From JAHDFB01 sp965658745 (GTDB taxonomy: Bacteria; Bacteroidota; Bacteroidia; Chitinophagales; Saprospiraceae), in the NCBI GenBank assembly GCA_965658745.1, contig CBFHTK010000004.1, positions 170,786 through 234,785 on the forward strand: a stretch of DNA of 64,000 nucleotides, written 5' to 3'. Position 1 is the stretch's first letter, and every line of letters begins with the position of its first letter. Both the position numbers and the translations under genes were made by a program. This document shows positions 26,750 to 35,769 of the stretch, one piece after another. The notes under the pieces were generated by a model that searched no databases, had not been told where the DNA came from, and saw only the letters and a list, made by a program, of their open reading frames with translations.

Positions 26750-27771
26750 ATCTGCTAAAGGCAGAACCGCTCAATGTCAATCCAGCCGATTATTTAGATA
26801 ATCAAAAGCAACTATTTGAGACTATTCCAGTCTTTCCGTTCCTAGATGAACAGACTATCCTGATGGAGATTGACTCAGCTATCGACACTGTTCTATTAAA
26901 GGAAGAGATTAAGCAAATACATCAAGTTGCTGAACGCGAGGAATCTATCATACAGGATAAGAACTATATTATATCGCTTGTAGACTGGCACTCATACCCA
27001 GAGATTATCAGGCTATTGACTATTATCCGCGAATGGGCCTTTAGGAATGAAGGGGGTGGAGTAGGTGACTATGACACAGATGAATTTGATGCTTTACCTG
27101 AAATGAAGCAGTTGATGATACTCAACCCAGATTTTGATAATCCTATCCAATGTATTATTGGAGGGTATCGCTACATGGAGCACTCCGCTAGTTCGTATCA
27201 GAATGGTCCGATGGGGGCACATTTTGAGTTTTCTGAGAACTGGAACAAGCAGAAGTGGATAGAGCTAGGGCGTTCATTTATTAATCCATATTACAAAGAA
27301 AGAGAAAGGAAGGAAAGCTTTGATTATGTCCTTCATGGATTGGGATATATTTATGCCAAGAATCCGCAATTCAAAGGTTATTTTGGAAAAGTAACTTTAT
27401 ATAAGATCTATGAAACAGAGAAGGCTGATCAATTTTTTCTTGGTGTCGCAAAAAAATACTTTAAGGAGAATCCTGATTTGTGGGTGTCACCTGACGAAAA
27501 AGTCCAAGAAGGTGAGCTAACAGAGCAACAAGTATCTATTCTCGATCGCGATGTGTTTAAAGGCCTATTTCTCTTGCTCCGCAAGCAATTCAAGATCAAT
27601 ATTGTCCCTATTATGGCTGTTTACAACAGAATGGTAGATCTCGATAAAATGCATTATTTCGGAGCTTTTAGACATAAAGCTTTCGGGGATACGACAGAGG
27701 TCGGAATCGCGATTGCTTTCGATGATATCTATCCTATCATAAAGGAGAAATTTGCAAATCAATACAAATAG
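26734..27771 (+). CDS. GNAT-fold N-acyltransferase of the OlsB/GlsB 'hemolysin' type
   Basis: 345-aa protein of the OlsB-like GNAT family, once named putative hemolysins. The core shows IIGGYRYM (substrate strand), HFEFSENW, KWIELGRSFINP (the ELGRSxV/I signature), FDYVLHGLGYIYAKNP and YFGKVTLYKIY. N- and C-terminal extensions (about residues 1-125 and 245-345) are longer than OlsB but fit the Bacteroidota form. OlsB-type enzymes transfer a 3-hydroxyacyl group from acyl carrier protein to the amino group of an amino acid. Overlap with the PlsC-like gene points to a two-enzyme lipid pathway. Identification rests on motif memory, not alignment. Confidence 0.7.
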   Translation: MEQSINLLKAEPLNVNPADYLDNQKQLFETIPVFPFLDEQTILMEIDSAIDTVLLKEEIKQIHQVAEREESIIQDKNYIISLVDWHSYPEIIRLLTIIREWAFRNEGGGVGDYDTDEFDALPEMKQLMILNPDFDNPIQCIIGGYRYMEHSASSYQNGPMGAHFEFSENWNKQKWIELGRSFINPYYKERERKESFDYVLHGLGYIYAKNPQFKGYFGKVTLYKIYETEKADQFFLGVAKKYFKENPDLWVSPDEKVQEGELTEQQVSILDRDVFKGLFLLLRKQFKINIVPIMAVYNRMVDLDKMHYFGAFRHKAFGDTTEVGIAIAFDDIYPIIKEKFANQYK

Positions 27772-27801
27772 CACTAACTGATTTACAGAGAAGTAGAACT
27801 C

Positions 27802-28698
27802 CTATGTCCAAAGATTGGGAGGATAAACTCCTTTTGCAATTAGTTTGCCAAGCTTCTCTTCCACGACTGGTTTGTCTTCTTTGTACGTAACACCAAACCA
27901 ATGCGAAGGCGAAACTAAAACGTTGATTTTAATATCGGCATTCTTGATTCCAGCGTCTAGCACTGTGGGGATGTAAAATTCGCTTTTTTCCTCATTTCCT
28001 TTATTTTCGAGAAACTCACTGAACATACCTTCTGCTAAGTCAAAGAATTTTGGCGTAAAGCCAAACATGTTCATAGACACTTTTGTCTTAGGAGATAAGG
28101 TTTTGATTCCTCCTTCCACAGGATATGAGATGATTCCTTTTGATTTTGAAATCTGAGTACATTCAACTACATCAACTAAATGCCCATTTTCATCTTCTGA
28201 ACAGACTCCGCGATTCACATGACCATGTTCACTTAAGGTGTTTTCAAGATGATATGAAATGATGCAAAAATCGTCGGTATCTTTCTTGAGATGGTTTGCG
28301 AGTTCTTCATATGCTTCAACACCGTAATAGTCATCAGCATTTACTACTGCAAAATTACCTTTCACAACATCAGCGGCCATCAACAACGCATGTGCAGTTC
28401 CCCAAGGTTTCGTTCGACTTTCTGAAATTTTGAAGTCACCAACTGCTTTATCGAGCTCTTGTGTGACAAAATCCACTTGAATGTCATCCCCAAAGCGGTC
28501 TTTGAATTTTGCTTCAAAAGGCTCTCGAAAAGACTCTCTAATAATAAAGACTATGTGATTGAATCCAGCGCGGATGGCGTCGTAAATGGAGTAATCCATA
28601 ATTGTTTCGCCATTTGGGCCAAATTCGTCCATTTGCTTTAATGAACCGTATCTTGATCCCATTCCAGCTGCCAACAATACCAAAGACATTTTCTTCAT
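27802..28698 (-). CDS. Sugar nucleotidyltransferase-like protein
   Basis: 298-aa nucleotidyl transferase of the GT-A/NTP_transferase fold, forming NDP-sugars from sugar 1-phosphates. The P-loop-like signature LLAAGMGSRYGSLKQM begins near residue 8; the metal-binding strand is FAVVNADDYYG; WGTAHALLMA is the nucleotide-sugar contact. The ATG at 28698 is used in place of a GTG one codon before. Homologues occur in many Bacteroidota as uncharacterised nucleotidyltransferases. No sugar-modifying neighbours give the sugar. It is convergent with the N-acyltransferase gene. Confidence 0.85.
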   Translation of the reverse strand: MKKMSLVLLAAGMGSRYGSLKQMDEFGPNGETIMDYSIYDAIRAGFNHIVFIIRESFREPFEAKFKDRFGDDIQVDFVTQELDKAVGDFKISESRTKPWGTAHALLMAADVVKGNFAVVNADDYYGVEAYEELANHLKKDTDDFCIISYHLENTLSEHGHVNRGVCSEDENGHLVDVVECTQISKSKGIISYPVEGGIKTLSPKTKVSMNMFGFTPKFFDLAEGMFSEFLENKGNEEKSEFYIPTVLDAGIKNADIKINVLVSPSHWFGVTYKEDKPVVEEKLGKLIAKGVYPPNLWT

Positions 28699-28891
28699 CA
28701 CCTATTTTTTTTACAATGGTACAAAAAATCTTATATAAGGAAAAAATATTATACGACCTATGCTCATATTTTCAAACAAAGCATCCAATAGTTGACATAC
28801 CTTTATAATAAAGCCTTCCGTAGTTATGACTCTCGTAAATCCCTATAAGCTGTTTAATTTGATTGTAATAAACTTAGGTATACAGTTTTAA

Positions 28892-29623
28892 TTAAGTAAC
28901 TACTAGAAGAAAGACCGCTAGCAGAATTATGTTTATGATCAGAAGTATCCCAATCGGAAAACGAACAATTCTCAAGGCCTTAGAAAGTACTTTAGAAGAA
29001 GTTGAAGGCTTGACTTCAACCTCTATCTCTTCAATCATTGCTGAATCCAAGTCAGCTGCTATTACTTTTTTCTCCGTGGTTAATTCTACGTCTCCAGAAA
29101 GGCTCATCATGATTCGAGCAACAATAAATGCTATGACCGGTCCGATGAGGGGGATTTTTTTCTTCACTGCTGCCGATATTGAAGGTACGGTAACAAGCTG
29201 GGTTACTCCCAAGAATAATAGTTTAGTAGCATTGCCTTTTTCTTCGCCAGTCAAATGTGAGCCCATCTTTTTGATATCTCCTAGCCCCTGTTGGGTTATT
29301 TGAATACTGTAATTCATAATTCCGTCAATGTCATCCTGCAACCTATAGGAGAAGTAATAGAGTCCAGCTAGTAACCCAGCAACAGCAAATAGGAATAATC
29401 CGATAGTGCAATAAAAAATGTAACCAGCTGTACTTATGGTAAATATCCAGAAGCCTGCAAGGAAAATTCCTAATGCTAAGATAAAAGGTATAAGAATCCA
29501 TTGCAGAGCATACTTCGGAAAGAGTATTATATCGGTGATTTGCTCAATGGCTTCATCGTTGCGATATGAGGAAATATCAATGTTTAACTCATTTTGGATC
29601 CTTTCTTCTAATTCTTGATTCAT
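28892..29623 (-). CDS. Membrane protein of unknown function
   Basis: 243-aa protein with two close N-terminal membrane helices (ALQWILIPFILALGIFLAGF; an adjacent Phe/Leu/Ala-rich helix), a central amphipathic part with KKIPLIGPVIAFIVARIMM, and a C-terminal helix (GILLIINIILLAVFLLVV). The stretch between (about 175-215) is acidic. I recognise no family. It stands alone between the nucleotidyltransferase and a divergent TPR gene. Confidence 0.6.
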   Translation of the reverse strand: MNQELEERIQNELNIDISSYRNDEAIEQITDIILFPKYALQWILIPFILALGIFLAGFWIFTISTAGYIFYCTIGLFLFAVAGLLAGLYYFSYRLQDDIDGIMNYSIQITQQGLGDIKKMGSHLTGEEKGNATKLLFLGVTQLVTVPSISAAVKKKIPLIGPVIAFIVARIMMSLSGDVELTTEKKVIAADLDSAMIEEIEVEVKPSTSSKVLSKALRIVRFPIGILLIINIILLAVFLLVVT

Positions 29624-30001
29624 GTGCTCAGCTTGTAAAAAGTACTACGATACAGCAAGTAAAGAACAAACCGTATCTAAGTTTAAATATAAATGGAATT
29701 GATGATTAGGACTTGGGGATAGTCAATAATCTTGAAGAATACTACCCAAATATCTACGCATCTATGCTATCGCACTCATTCTACTCAAACAATCTGATCA
29801 AAGTCTTCAAATGTAACTTGTATATCACATTAAATACTTTACTTATTCGTAAAGTATTCATAACTTTGTAGTTATCTAAGTTTTGTTATTTACTGAATCT
29901 ATAATATTTCGGTGTTTTAATGCGTTTAAGCACATGCAAGATTAGATTAAGTTGTTTTGAAATTCGGCCTACAGATTCGACGATCTACTAAAATTCTCTA
30001 A
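29624..30001. promoter_or_regulatory. Divergent regulatory region with inverted repeat and -7 box
   Basis: 378 bases between the membrane protein and the TPR gene. It holds a perfect inverted repeat AATACTTTAC-(6)-GTAAAGTATT (29833-29858). Directly after, TAACTTTG at 29861-29868 matches the Bacteroidota -7 consensus TAnnTTTG, and TTTA lies at the -33 distance (19-base gap) inside the left arm. A dimeric repressor bound to the repeat would cover the promoter (inference). The leader to the TPR ATG at 30002 would be about 130 bases. Confidence 0.45.
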
Positions 30002-33000
30002 ATGAAACAATTGTTTAAATTTTTCCCAGAATTCCTGCAACAGCAATCATTGATATGGATTTTCATATTTGTATCACTGGGGTTGAGCGCTCAAGAGTCG
30101 CCATTGAGTGAAGAGAATCAGAATCGACTTCAAAAAGCTAATGAACTCTATGATAAATCACTCTTTCTTGCTGCAGAAACCTTACTTGAAAAGATTATAG
30201 AAGAACAGTTCTTTCTAGAGTCGCCTCAAAATCTCCTTTTGACGGAAGTCAAATTTAAGAAAGCCTTATGTGGAATACGATTGGATAGAGAAAAGGCTCA
30301 CTTTCCATTGCTTGTATTCGTTAAAGAAAATCCCGTAACACCATTCACCAATTTAGCAAATATTGAACTTGCTAGTTACTACTATAATGATCAGGATTAC
30401 AAAAGAGCCCTTCAATACTTTTCTAAGGTCGATCTCGAAGACTTATCAAATGAGCGATACAGTGAGATGATGTTTAAGAAAGCATATTGCCATTTCGTGA
30501 GGAAAGACTTTGGAGTTGTAGAAAGCATTCTATCTCAAATACTACATCTGAATAACGAATACACAATTCCTGCAAAGTATTATTATGCAATGTCTTTGTA
30601 TTTCAACGAAGATCTCGAAGGTGCGGTGGCTGGTTTTCGAGAAATTGAGCGAGAAGAATCTTACGAGAACAGAATTCCGTATTACATTTCGCAGATTCTA
30701 TTCAAGGAAGAAAAATATGAAGAATTGCTTGATTATGGTAACAAAGTTGTTCAAAAGCCTTCAACCCTTAATATTAAAGAAATCAGAGGTTTATTGGGTC
30801 AAACATATTTCCTGAGAAAGGAATATGAGAAAGCAATTTTCCACTTAGCGTATTATGTAGAAAATACCAAGAAATTGAGGGCTGAGGACTTCTATCAGTT
30901 GGGTTTCGCTTATTATCAAACAAAGCAATACGAAAAAGCAGTTTCTCAGTTTGTAGAAATTGCAAACGAAAAGTCAAAGCTCGGTCAGAATGCAAATAAC
31001 TATTTAGCTAATAGTTACTTGCAGATTGATAATTCAAATGGTGCAAGAACTGCTTTTAAACGTACTGCAGAGATGTCTTTTTTACCTGATTTAGCAGAGG
31101 AGGCATATTTCAATTACGGTAAGTTGTCCGCAGAAATGGCTTTTGATCGTGAAGCTTTGAATACGCTCAAAAACATTGAGCCTTCGTCAGTATATTTTGC
31201 GGAAGCACAACAAATTCTATCTCACATTCTTCAGAATACCAAAGATTACGGCGAAGCATTACGCTTTATTGAGGAACTAGAGATGCAGAGTCCGCTCATG
31301 CAAACGAGCTACCAACGCATTGCCTATTATTATGCAATGCAGTATTTGGTTGATGGTGAGAAATTGGATGCATTAGACAATTTCAATAAATCTTTGAAGT
31401 TTCCAAGAGAGGATAAAATTACTGCTCAAACTTATTATCGTCTTGCAGATTTAGATCATGAGAGTAAACGATATCAACAAAGTATCACCAAATTAAACAA
31501 GTACTTCAGCCTTGTAAAAACAGGTATTTCACTACCAAAAGATGCTGATGAGGCGTATGCAAACTATTTACAGGCTTATAACTATCTAAAACTTGAGAAT
31601 TACACTTCGGCAAGAACTTATTTTGAGTCTGCTGCCATTGATTTTAAGAATGATGCTAGTCGCAAAAAGTTGGCAATGGATGCTACGTTGAGAGCTGGCG
31701 ATTCATATTTTAGAATTAATGCTTATGAAGATGCTATTAAGTTTTACAATCAAGCAATTAATCTCAGAGGTCAAGGGACAGACTATGCTCTGTATCAACG
31801 AGGAGTTTTGCAGGGCTTACTAGGAAGGCCATTTGAAAAGTTGGTTTCTCTCGATGAATTAATTGACAAATATCCTTCCTCACCATTAGCAGATTTCGCT
31901 TTGTTTCAGAATGGTGAAACACTCCAAGCAATAGGGGAGGCTAGTGAGGCCGAAAGAAGTTTCAAGAGTATCCTTGATAATTATAAGAATAGTACGCTGC
32001 GAAACCGAGTCCTTCTTAAACTGGGTTTGATCTCCTTTAATCAGGGTAACCTGAATGAAGCGATTCGATATTATAAGCAACTTTTTTCTTACAACCCCAA
32101 TGCCAAGGAATCTCTCGAAGCAATAATAGCCTTGGAAGAAATCTACGTAGATAATCTAGCTCAGCCTGATGAATATTTCGATTTTGTTGAGAAGCAAGCA
32201 GGTTTTGAAATCAGTACATTTGAAAAGGACTCTATCAGCTTTAGATCAGGCGAAGTTTCGTATGAGAATGGAGACTATGAGAAAGCTATCAATGCCTATA
32301 GTAATTATCTGGCAAGGTATCCGAAAGGATTTAATAGACTTTTGGCACATTACAGAAGAGCGGAATCCTACCTTAGCCAGAAGTCTTATGAAAAGGCACT
32401 TGCAGATTATGAGTTCGTCATTAAGCAAAGTTTTAGTGAATTCTACATGCCATCACTCGAAAAGGCGGCATTGATAAGTTACAACCTGTTGGAGGATTTC
32501 AAGAAAGCTTTTGATTACTACAGTTTGTATGAAGAATTGTCGCCAGACAAAGACAAGCAATATCAAGCACAACTAGGCGCGTTAAGGAGTGCTGCTAGAA
32601 TAAATGAACTTGACGGGATACAATATATGGCGGATAGAATCCTGAATAATCCATTGGTCACAGAAGAGGATAGAACATTGGCATATTACCATCTTGCAAA
32701 GTCTAGTTTAGCGAAAGCTGATACGGTCCAAGCAAGTGTGGAATTGGGACTTGTAATTGACGGAAGTGATAATGCTTACACAGCCGAAGCGAGATATCTG
32801 AAAGGACAATTATTATTTGTCCAAGAAAAGTATGAATTGAGTGAAAAGGTGGCTAGACAATCCATTGTTGATTCGAAAGCTTATCCCTATTGGGTTGCAA
32901 AGAGTCTAATGCTACTTAGTGATTTATTTGTTCAGCAGAATGACTTTTTACAAGCAAAAGCCGCACTAGAAGCAATCATTGAGAATTATACGCAAGATGA

Positions 33001-33127
33001 AGATATAACAGCAGAGGCAGAATCTAGATTAGAGCAAGTGTTACTTCAAGAAGAGGAAAGTAATAGGGTGGAGGTTGACAGTCTTCAATCTGATTTGAAA
33101 TTGGAAAAAACGAATAAGCAAAACTAG
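30002..33127 (+). CDS. Large periplasmic TPR-repeat protein
   Basis: 1041-aa exported protein. Residues about 15-33 are a signal peptide (IWIFIFVSLGLSAQ). The rest is almost entirely tetratricopeptide-like helical pairs of about 34 residues, visible as repeated blocks such as YYNDQDYKRALQYFSKV, YENGDYEKAINAYSNYLARYP and FRINAYEDAIKFYNQAI. The C-terminus is a Glu/Lys-rich tail. Such giant TPR proteins are common in Bacteroidota and act as scaffolds in the periplasm, but this one's partner is unknown. The best clue is the gene 2 bases downstream, an outer-membrane barrel, with which it probably forms a functional pair. Confidence 0.85.
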   Translation: MKQLFKFFPEFLQQQSLIWIFIFVSLGLSAQESPLSEENQNRLQKANELYDKSLFLAAETLLEKIIEEQFFLESPQNLLLTEVKFKKALCGIRLDREKAHFPLLVFVKENPVTPFTNLANIELASYYYNDQDYKRALQYFSKVDLEDLSNERYSEMMFKKAYCHFVRKDFGVVESILSQILHLNNEYTIPAKYYYAMSLYFNEDLEGAVAGFREIEREESYENRIPYYISQILFKEEKYEELLDYGNKVVQKPSTLNIKEIRGLLGQTYFLRKEYEKAIFHLAYYVENTKKLRAEDFYQLGFAYYQTKQYEKAVSQFVEIANEKSKLGQNANNYLANSYLQIDNSNGARTAFKRTAEMSFLPDLAEEAYFNYGKLSAEMAFDREALNTLKNIEPSSVYFAEAQQILSHILQNTKDYGEALRFIEELEMQSPLMQTSYQRIAYYYAMQYLVDGEKLDALDNFNKSLKFPREDKITAQTYYRLADLDHESKRYQQSITKLNKYFSLVKTGISLPKDADEAYANYLQAYNYLKLENYTSARTYFESAAIDFKNDASRKKLAMDATLRAGDSYFRINAYEDAIKFYNQAINLRGQGTDYALYQRGVLQGLLGRPFEKLVSLDELIDKYPSSPLADFALFQNGETLQAIGEASEAERSFKSILDNYKNSTLRNRVLLKLGLISFNQGNLNEAIRYYKQLFSYNPNAKESLEAIIALEEIYVDNLAQPDEYFDFVEKQAGFEISTFEKDSISFRSGEVSYENGDYEKAINAYSNYLARYPKGFNRLLAHYRRAESYLSQKSYEKALADYEFVIKQSFSEFYMPSLEKAALISYNLLEDFKKAFDYYSLYEELSPDKDKQYQAQLGALRSAARINELDGIQYMADRILNNPLVTEEDRTLAYYHLAKSSLAKADTVQASVELGLVIDGSDNAYTAEARYLKGQLLFVQEKYELSEKVARQSIVDSKAYPYWVAKSLMLLSDLFVQQNDFLQAKAALEAIIENYTQDEDITAEAESRLEQVLLQEEESNRVEVDSLQSDLKLEKTNKQN

Positions 33128-33129
33128 GA

Positions 33130-34779
33130 ATGATGAGCGTAAGAAATTTAAAGCAGATTGCGGTATTGGGATTGCTAGTTTTTGTTTTTGGGTCAAGCCC
33201 AAAAGACATATTGGCACAATCGAAGGATACGATACCCACCAAACAAGCGATACCAGAATTGCCAGGAGATGAAGTCGAGGTAATTAAGAATTTCAAAGCG
33301 AGATTAGCTGAGACTCAGCGGATGCGAATAATCCCTGAAGTTCCAATTCATTGGCAAGAGCCATTAGATTATAATTATGAAGTAAATGTTCGTGGACTAA
33401 GCCTTGATTATTTACCTCCCGTAATTCGGCCTCTTGCAATGAAATCTGACCCGCCTGCGGCTAATTATAATACAGATTTAAAATTTGGATATGGTTATCC
33501 TCATTTTTCTGTCGCTTCCGTAAATTCAGCATATACCCTAATGGATAATCTTGTTTTAGGAGTAAATTATGATCATCAAGCTGCACGTAATGATCAAAAG
33601 ATTGTACCGCAATACTACGAGCATGTAGGTAAGGTTTATGCTGACTATGAACTTTCAGAGATTCTTTCGATTCGTGCAGACTTTGATGTGGATATTGATC
33701 GGCATGCTTTAGTAGGAGTTGACAGCATTTCCAACTTAAATCAAGATACCCGAATGTTTCAAGGAGGTTTGATATTGCGACCTGCCAAAAATGCGGAGCT
33801 GAATTATGATTACGATGCGCATATATCATTCAGCAATAAGGGCTTAGTTACTTTAGATCAAAGTGAGAATTGGTTTCGGACAGGTGTCGGAGCCACGTAT
33901 GATCTTGGAAAAGTAAGCTTTGGAGGTGTTGTAGATTATGATCGTATTGCCTACGATGGAGATACCTTGGATGCCTTGAATAGCTTGCAATTAATTCCAA
34001 GTGCACAATACGGACAATCTAGCTGGAATTTGGATGTTGGATTCAATTTCCTATTTGAAAATGGCAAAGTAAATTATCTACCAAAAATCAATGCGCAGTT
34101 TAAGATACTAGAATCAAAGTTGATCGCTAATGTATTTGCTGATTCAGATACCAAGTTCAATAGTTGGCATCAATCAACAGAATACAATCCCTACCTTTCT
34201 CAGATTCTGAACAATCGAAATCAAAAGACTATCAAACTGGGATTGGGAGCGTCTGGACAAGTGAATACGCTCACATACCAAATTCAAGGTGGTTACAATA
34301 TTGGTAGGGATATACAATTTTTTGAATTGGAAGAAACTAGTTTGGTAGATGATGTATACATGTACGTTGCCAATTCTACTTCAGCAAATAGTCCTTTTGT
34401 TGAATGGAGTGCAAAATACGGCATCAATAAATTGATTTCCGTAGAACTAGAGGGCTACTATCAAAATTATACGGATTCTACAGGAACTTCTCTAAATGGT
34501 ATCAATGATGTATTTCTTCAGATGGGTATTCCTGTGAGTTTCTTGGAAGATAAATTAACGATAAAAGTAGAAGCTCGTTGGATCGGGAACATTGCACGAG
34601 AGGTAGAGTTAGATCATAGCGGATTTTTTGATATAGGACTTGATGCCAATTACGAAATAGGGGAGCGCTTCGGCGTTTTCGCGGATGTTCGGAATTTATT
34701 GAGTAGCGATAATGAACGATGGGCGAATTATCCTTCACTAGGAATTCAGGTCGCTGGTGGTGTGCATGTGAAGTTTTAG
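33130..34779 (+). CDS. Outer-membrane beta-barrel protein paired with the TPR protein
   Basis: 549-aa protein with signal peptide (VLGLLVFVFGSSPKDILAQ) and a short linker, then many amphipathic strands (FGYGYPHFSVASVN, VLGVNYDHQAARND, FGGVVDYDRIAYDG, LGLGASGQVNTLTYQ) and a terminal aromatic strand ending His-Val-Lys-Phe, the usual signal for barrel assembly. It looks like the barrel half of a TonB-dependent receptor, but I see no plug domain or TonB box. The start codon is 2 bases after the TPR gene stop; a second ATG follows at once. Function unknown. Confidence 0.75.
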   Translation: MMSVRNLKQIAVLGLLVFVFGSSPKDILAQSKDTIPTKQAIPELPGDEVEVIKNFKARLAETQRMRIIPEVPIHWQEPLDYNYEVNVRGLSLDYLPPVIRPLAMKSDPPAANYNTDLKFGYGYPHFSVASVNSAYTLMDNLVLGVNYDHQAARNDQKIVPQYYEHVGKVYADYELSEILSIRADFDVDIDRHALVGVDSISNLNQDTRMFQGGLILRPAKNAELNYDYDAHISFSNKGLVTLDQSENWFRTGVGATYDLGKVSFGGVVDYDRIAYDGDTLDALNSLQLIPSAQYGQSSWNLDVGFNFLFENGKVNYLPKINAQFKILESKLIANVFADSDTKFNSWHQSTEYNPYLSQILNNRNQKTIKLGLGASGQVNTLTYQIQGGYNIGRDIQFFELEETSLVDDVYMYVANSTSANSPFVEWSAKYGINKLISVELEGYYQNYTDSTGTSLNGINDVFLQMGIPVSFLEDKLTIKVEARWIGNIAREVELDHSGFFDIGLDANYEIGERFGVFADVRNLLSSDNERWANYPSLGIQVAGGVHVKF

Positions 34780-34929
34780 TATTTAGAGTTTTTTCAATTT
34801 ATCCTGAAGGAACAATTATTTATCTTAGACCAACCTGCTGGTATGTTCTCGTAACAGCAGAATCAAAACAATCTGTCCAGTCAATTAAGTTGATTATAAA
34901 CTAGCTTGGCATTTTCGATAGCTAATGAC

Positions 34930-35763
34930 TTAACCTATTAGTACCTTAAATGCTAACTCCACTGCTGTTCTTCGTGCTGCGGAAAAGTCTCTGATATCAA
35001 AGTCTTTGGTAGGTTCGATATTCGCAGCAAAAAAGTACATAGACTGATCTGTTTCTAGATAACCCACAAACCAGCCACTATTTTGATCTCCATCAATAGA
35101 CCACCCTGTCTTTCCAGACAAAGTGCCAATTGAATCCTCTTGGATTACCAGTATTTCTCTAACTAATTTCTGGTTTCTAATAGAAACGTCAAGTTCTCCG
35201 TTGTACAATTCCTGCAAAAACTCAATCTGTTGAAATTGATTTATTCGTGATGCTCCTTGGAGCCAAAACATATCAAGAGATTCCTCATCGAAGATCATAG
35301 AACCATAATTCAATTTGTCTAAATAGTATTTCATTGAATCAACTCGTATCATTCGCGCAAGCGATTGATAACATGGTACACAAGAGAATTGAAGAGCATC
35401 TTTAAGCTTTAGATCTTGTTCCCAGATCGACATATTTCGAGGAGTTCCATCATAGCGAAAAACAAAGGTATCTGACAATATCCCAAGTTCCAACCCGATC
35501 AAAGTGTGTGGAATCTTATAAGTGGAAGCTGGAATATGACCTTGCTCTGACCACTCAAAATCATTTGAGTAAAAAGTAAGCGTGCTAGTATCGTAAATCA
35601 ATATAGAGCCATCCAACATGAGTGAATCAAGTATCTGTTGAAATTCTGCTTTGTGAACTCTTTGAATATTGGTAAGCTTCTCGTTGCTAGAAGTTGATTC
35701 TGTTCTCTGATCATTACATGAAAATACAAACAGAAGACTAAGACAATATACGACTAATTTCAA
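34930..35763 (-). CDS. Class D (OXA-like) beta-lactamase, predicted lipoprotein
   Basis: 277-aa serine beta-lactamase that hydrolyses penicillin-type antibiotics. The signal peptide ends in lipobox VFSC (Cys16), so the enzyme is probably lipid-anchored. Class D motifs are in order: Ser80-Thr-Tyr-Lys83 (PASTYKIPHTLIGLE), Ser127-Cys-Val129, a YGS triad at 153-155 where most OXA enzymes have YGN, Trp167 in FWLQG (which protects the carboxylated Lys), and Lys218-Thr-Gly. Length and motif spacing are normal. It starts 6 bases after a GH53 gene and is probably cotranscribed. Spectrum cannot be read; other chromosomal members may act on cell-wall peptides or signal rather than resist drugs. Confidence 0.9.
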   Translation of the reverse strand: MKLVVYCLSLLFVFSCNDQRTESTSSNEKLTNIQRVHKAEFQQILDSLMLDGSILIYDTSTLTFYSNDFEWSEQGHIPASTYKIPHTLIGLELGILSDTFVFRYDGTPRNMSIWEQDLKLKDALQFSCVPCYQSLARMIRVDSMKYYLDKLNYGSMIFDEESLDMFWLQGASRINQFQQIEFLQELYNGELDVSIRNQKLVREILVIQEDSIGTLSGKTGWSIDGDQNSGWFVGYLETDQSMYFFAANIEPTKDFDIRDFSAARRTAVELAFKVLIG

Positions 35764-35769
35764 ATTTGC

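Noticed and set aside
33130..34779. TonB-dependent receptor call for the barrel paired with the TPR protein
   Set aside because: No plug domain or TonB box is visible and the length is too short; kept as a generic barrel.
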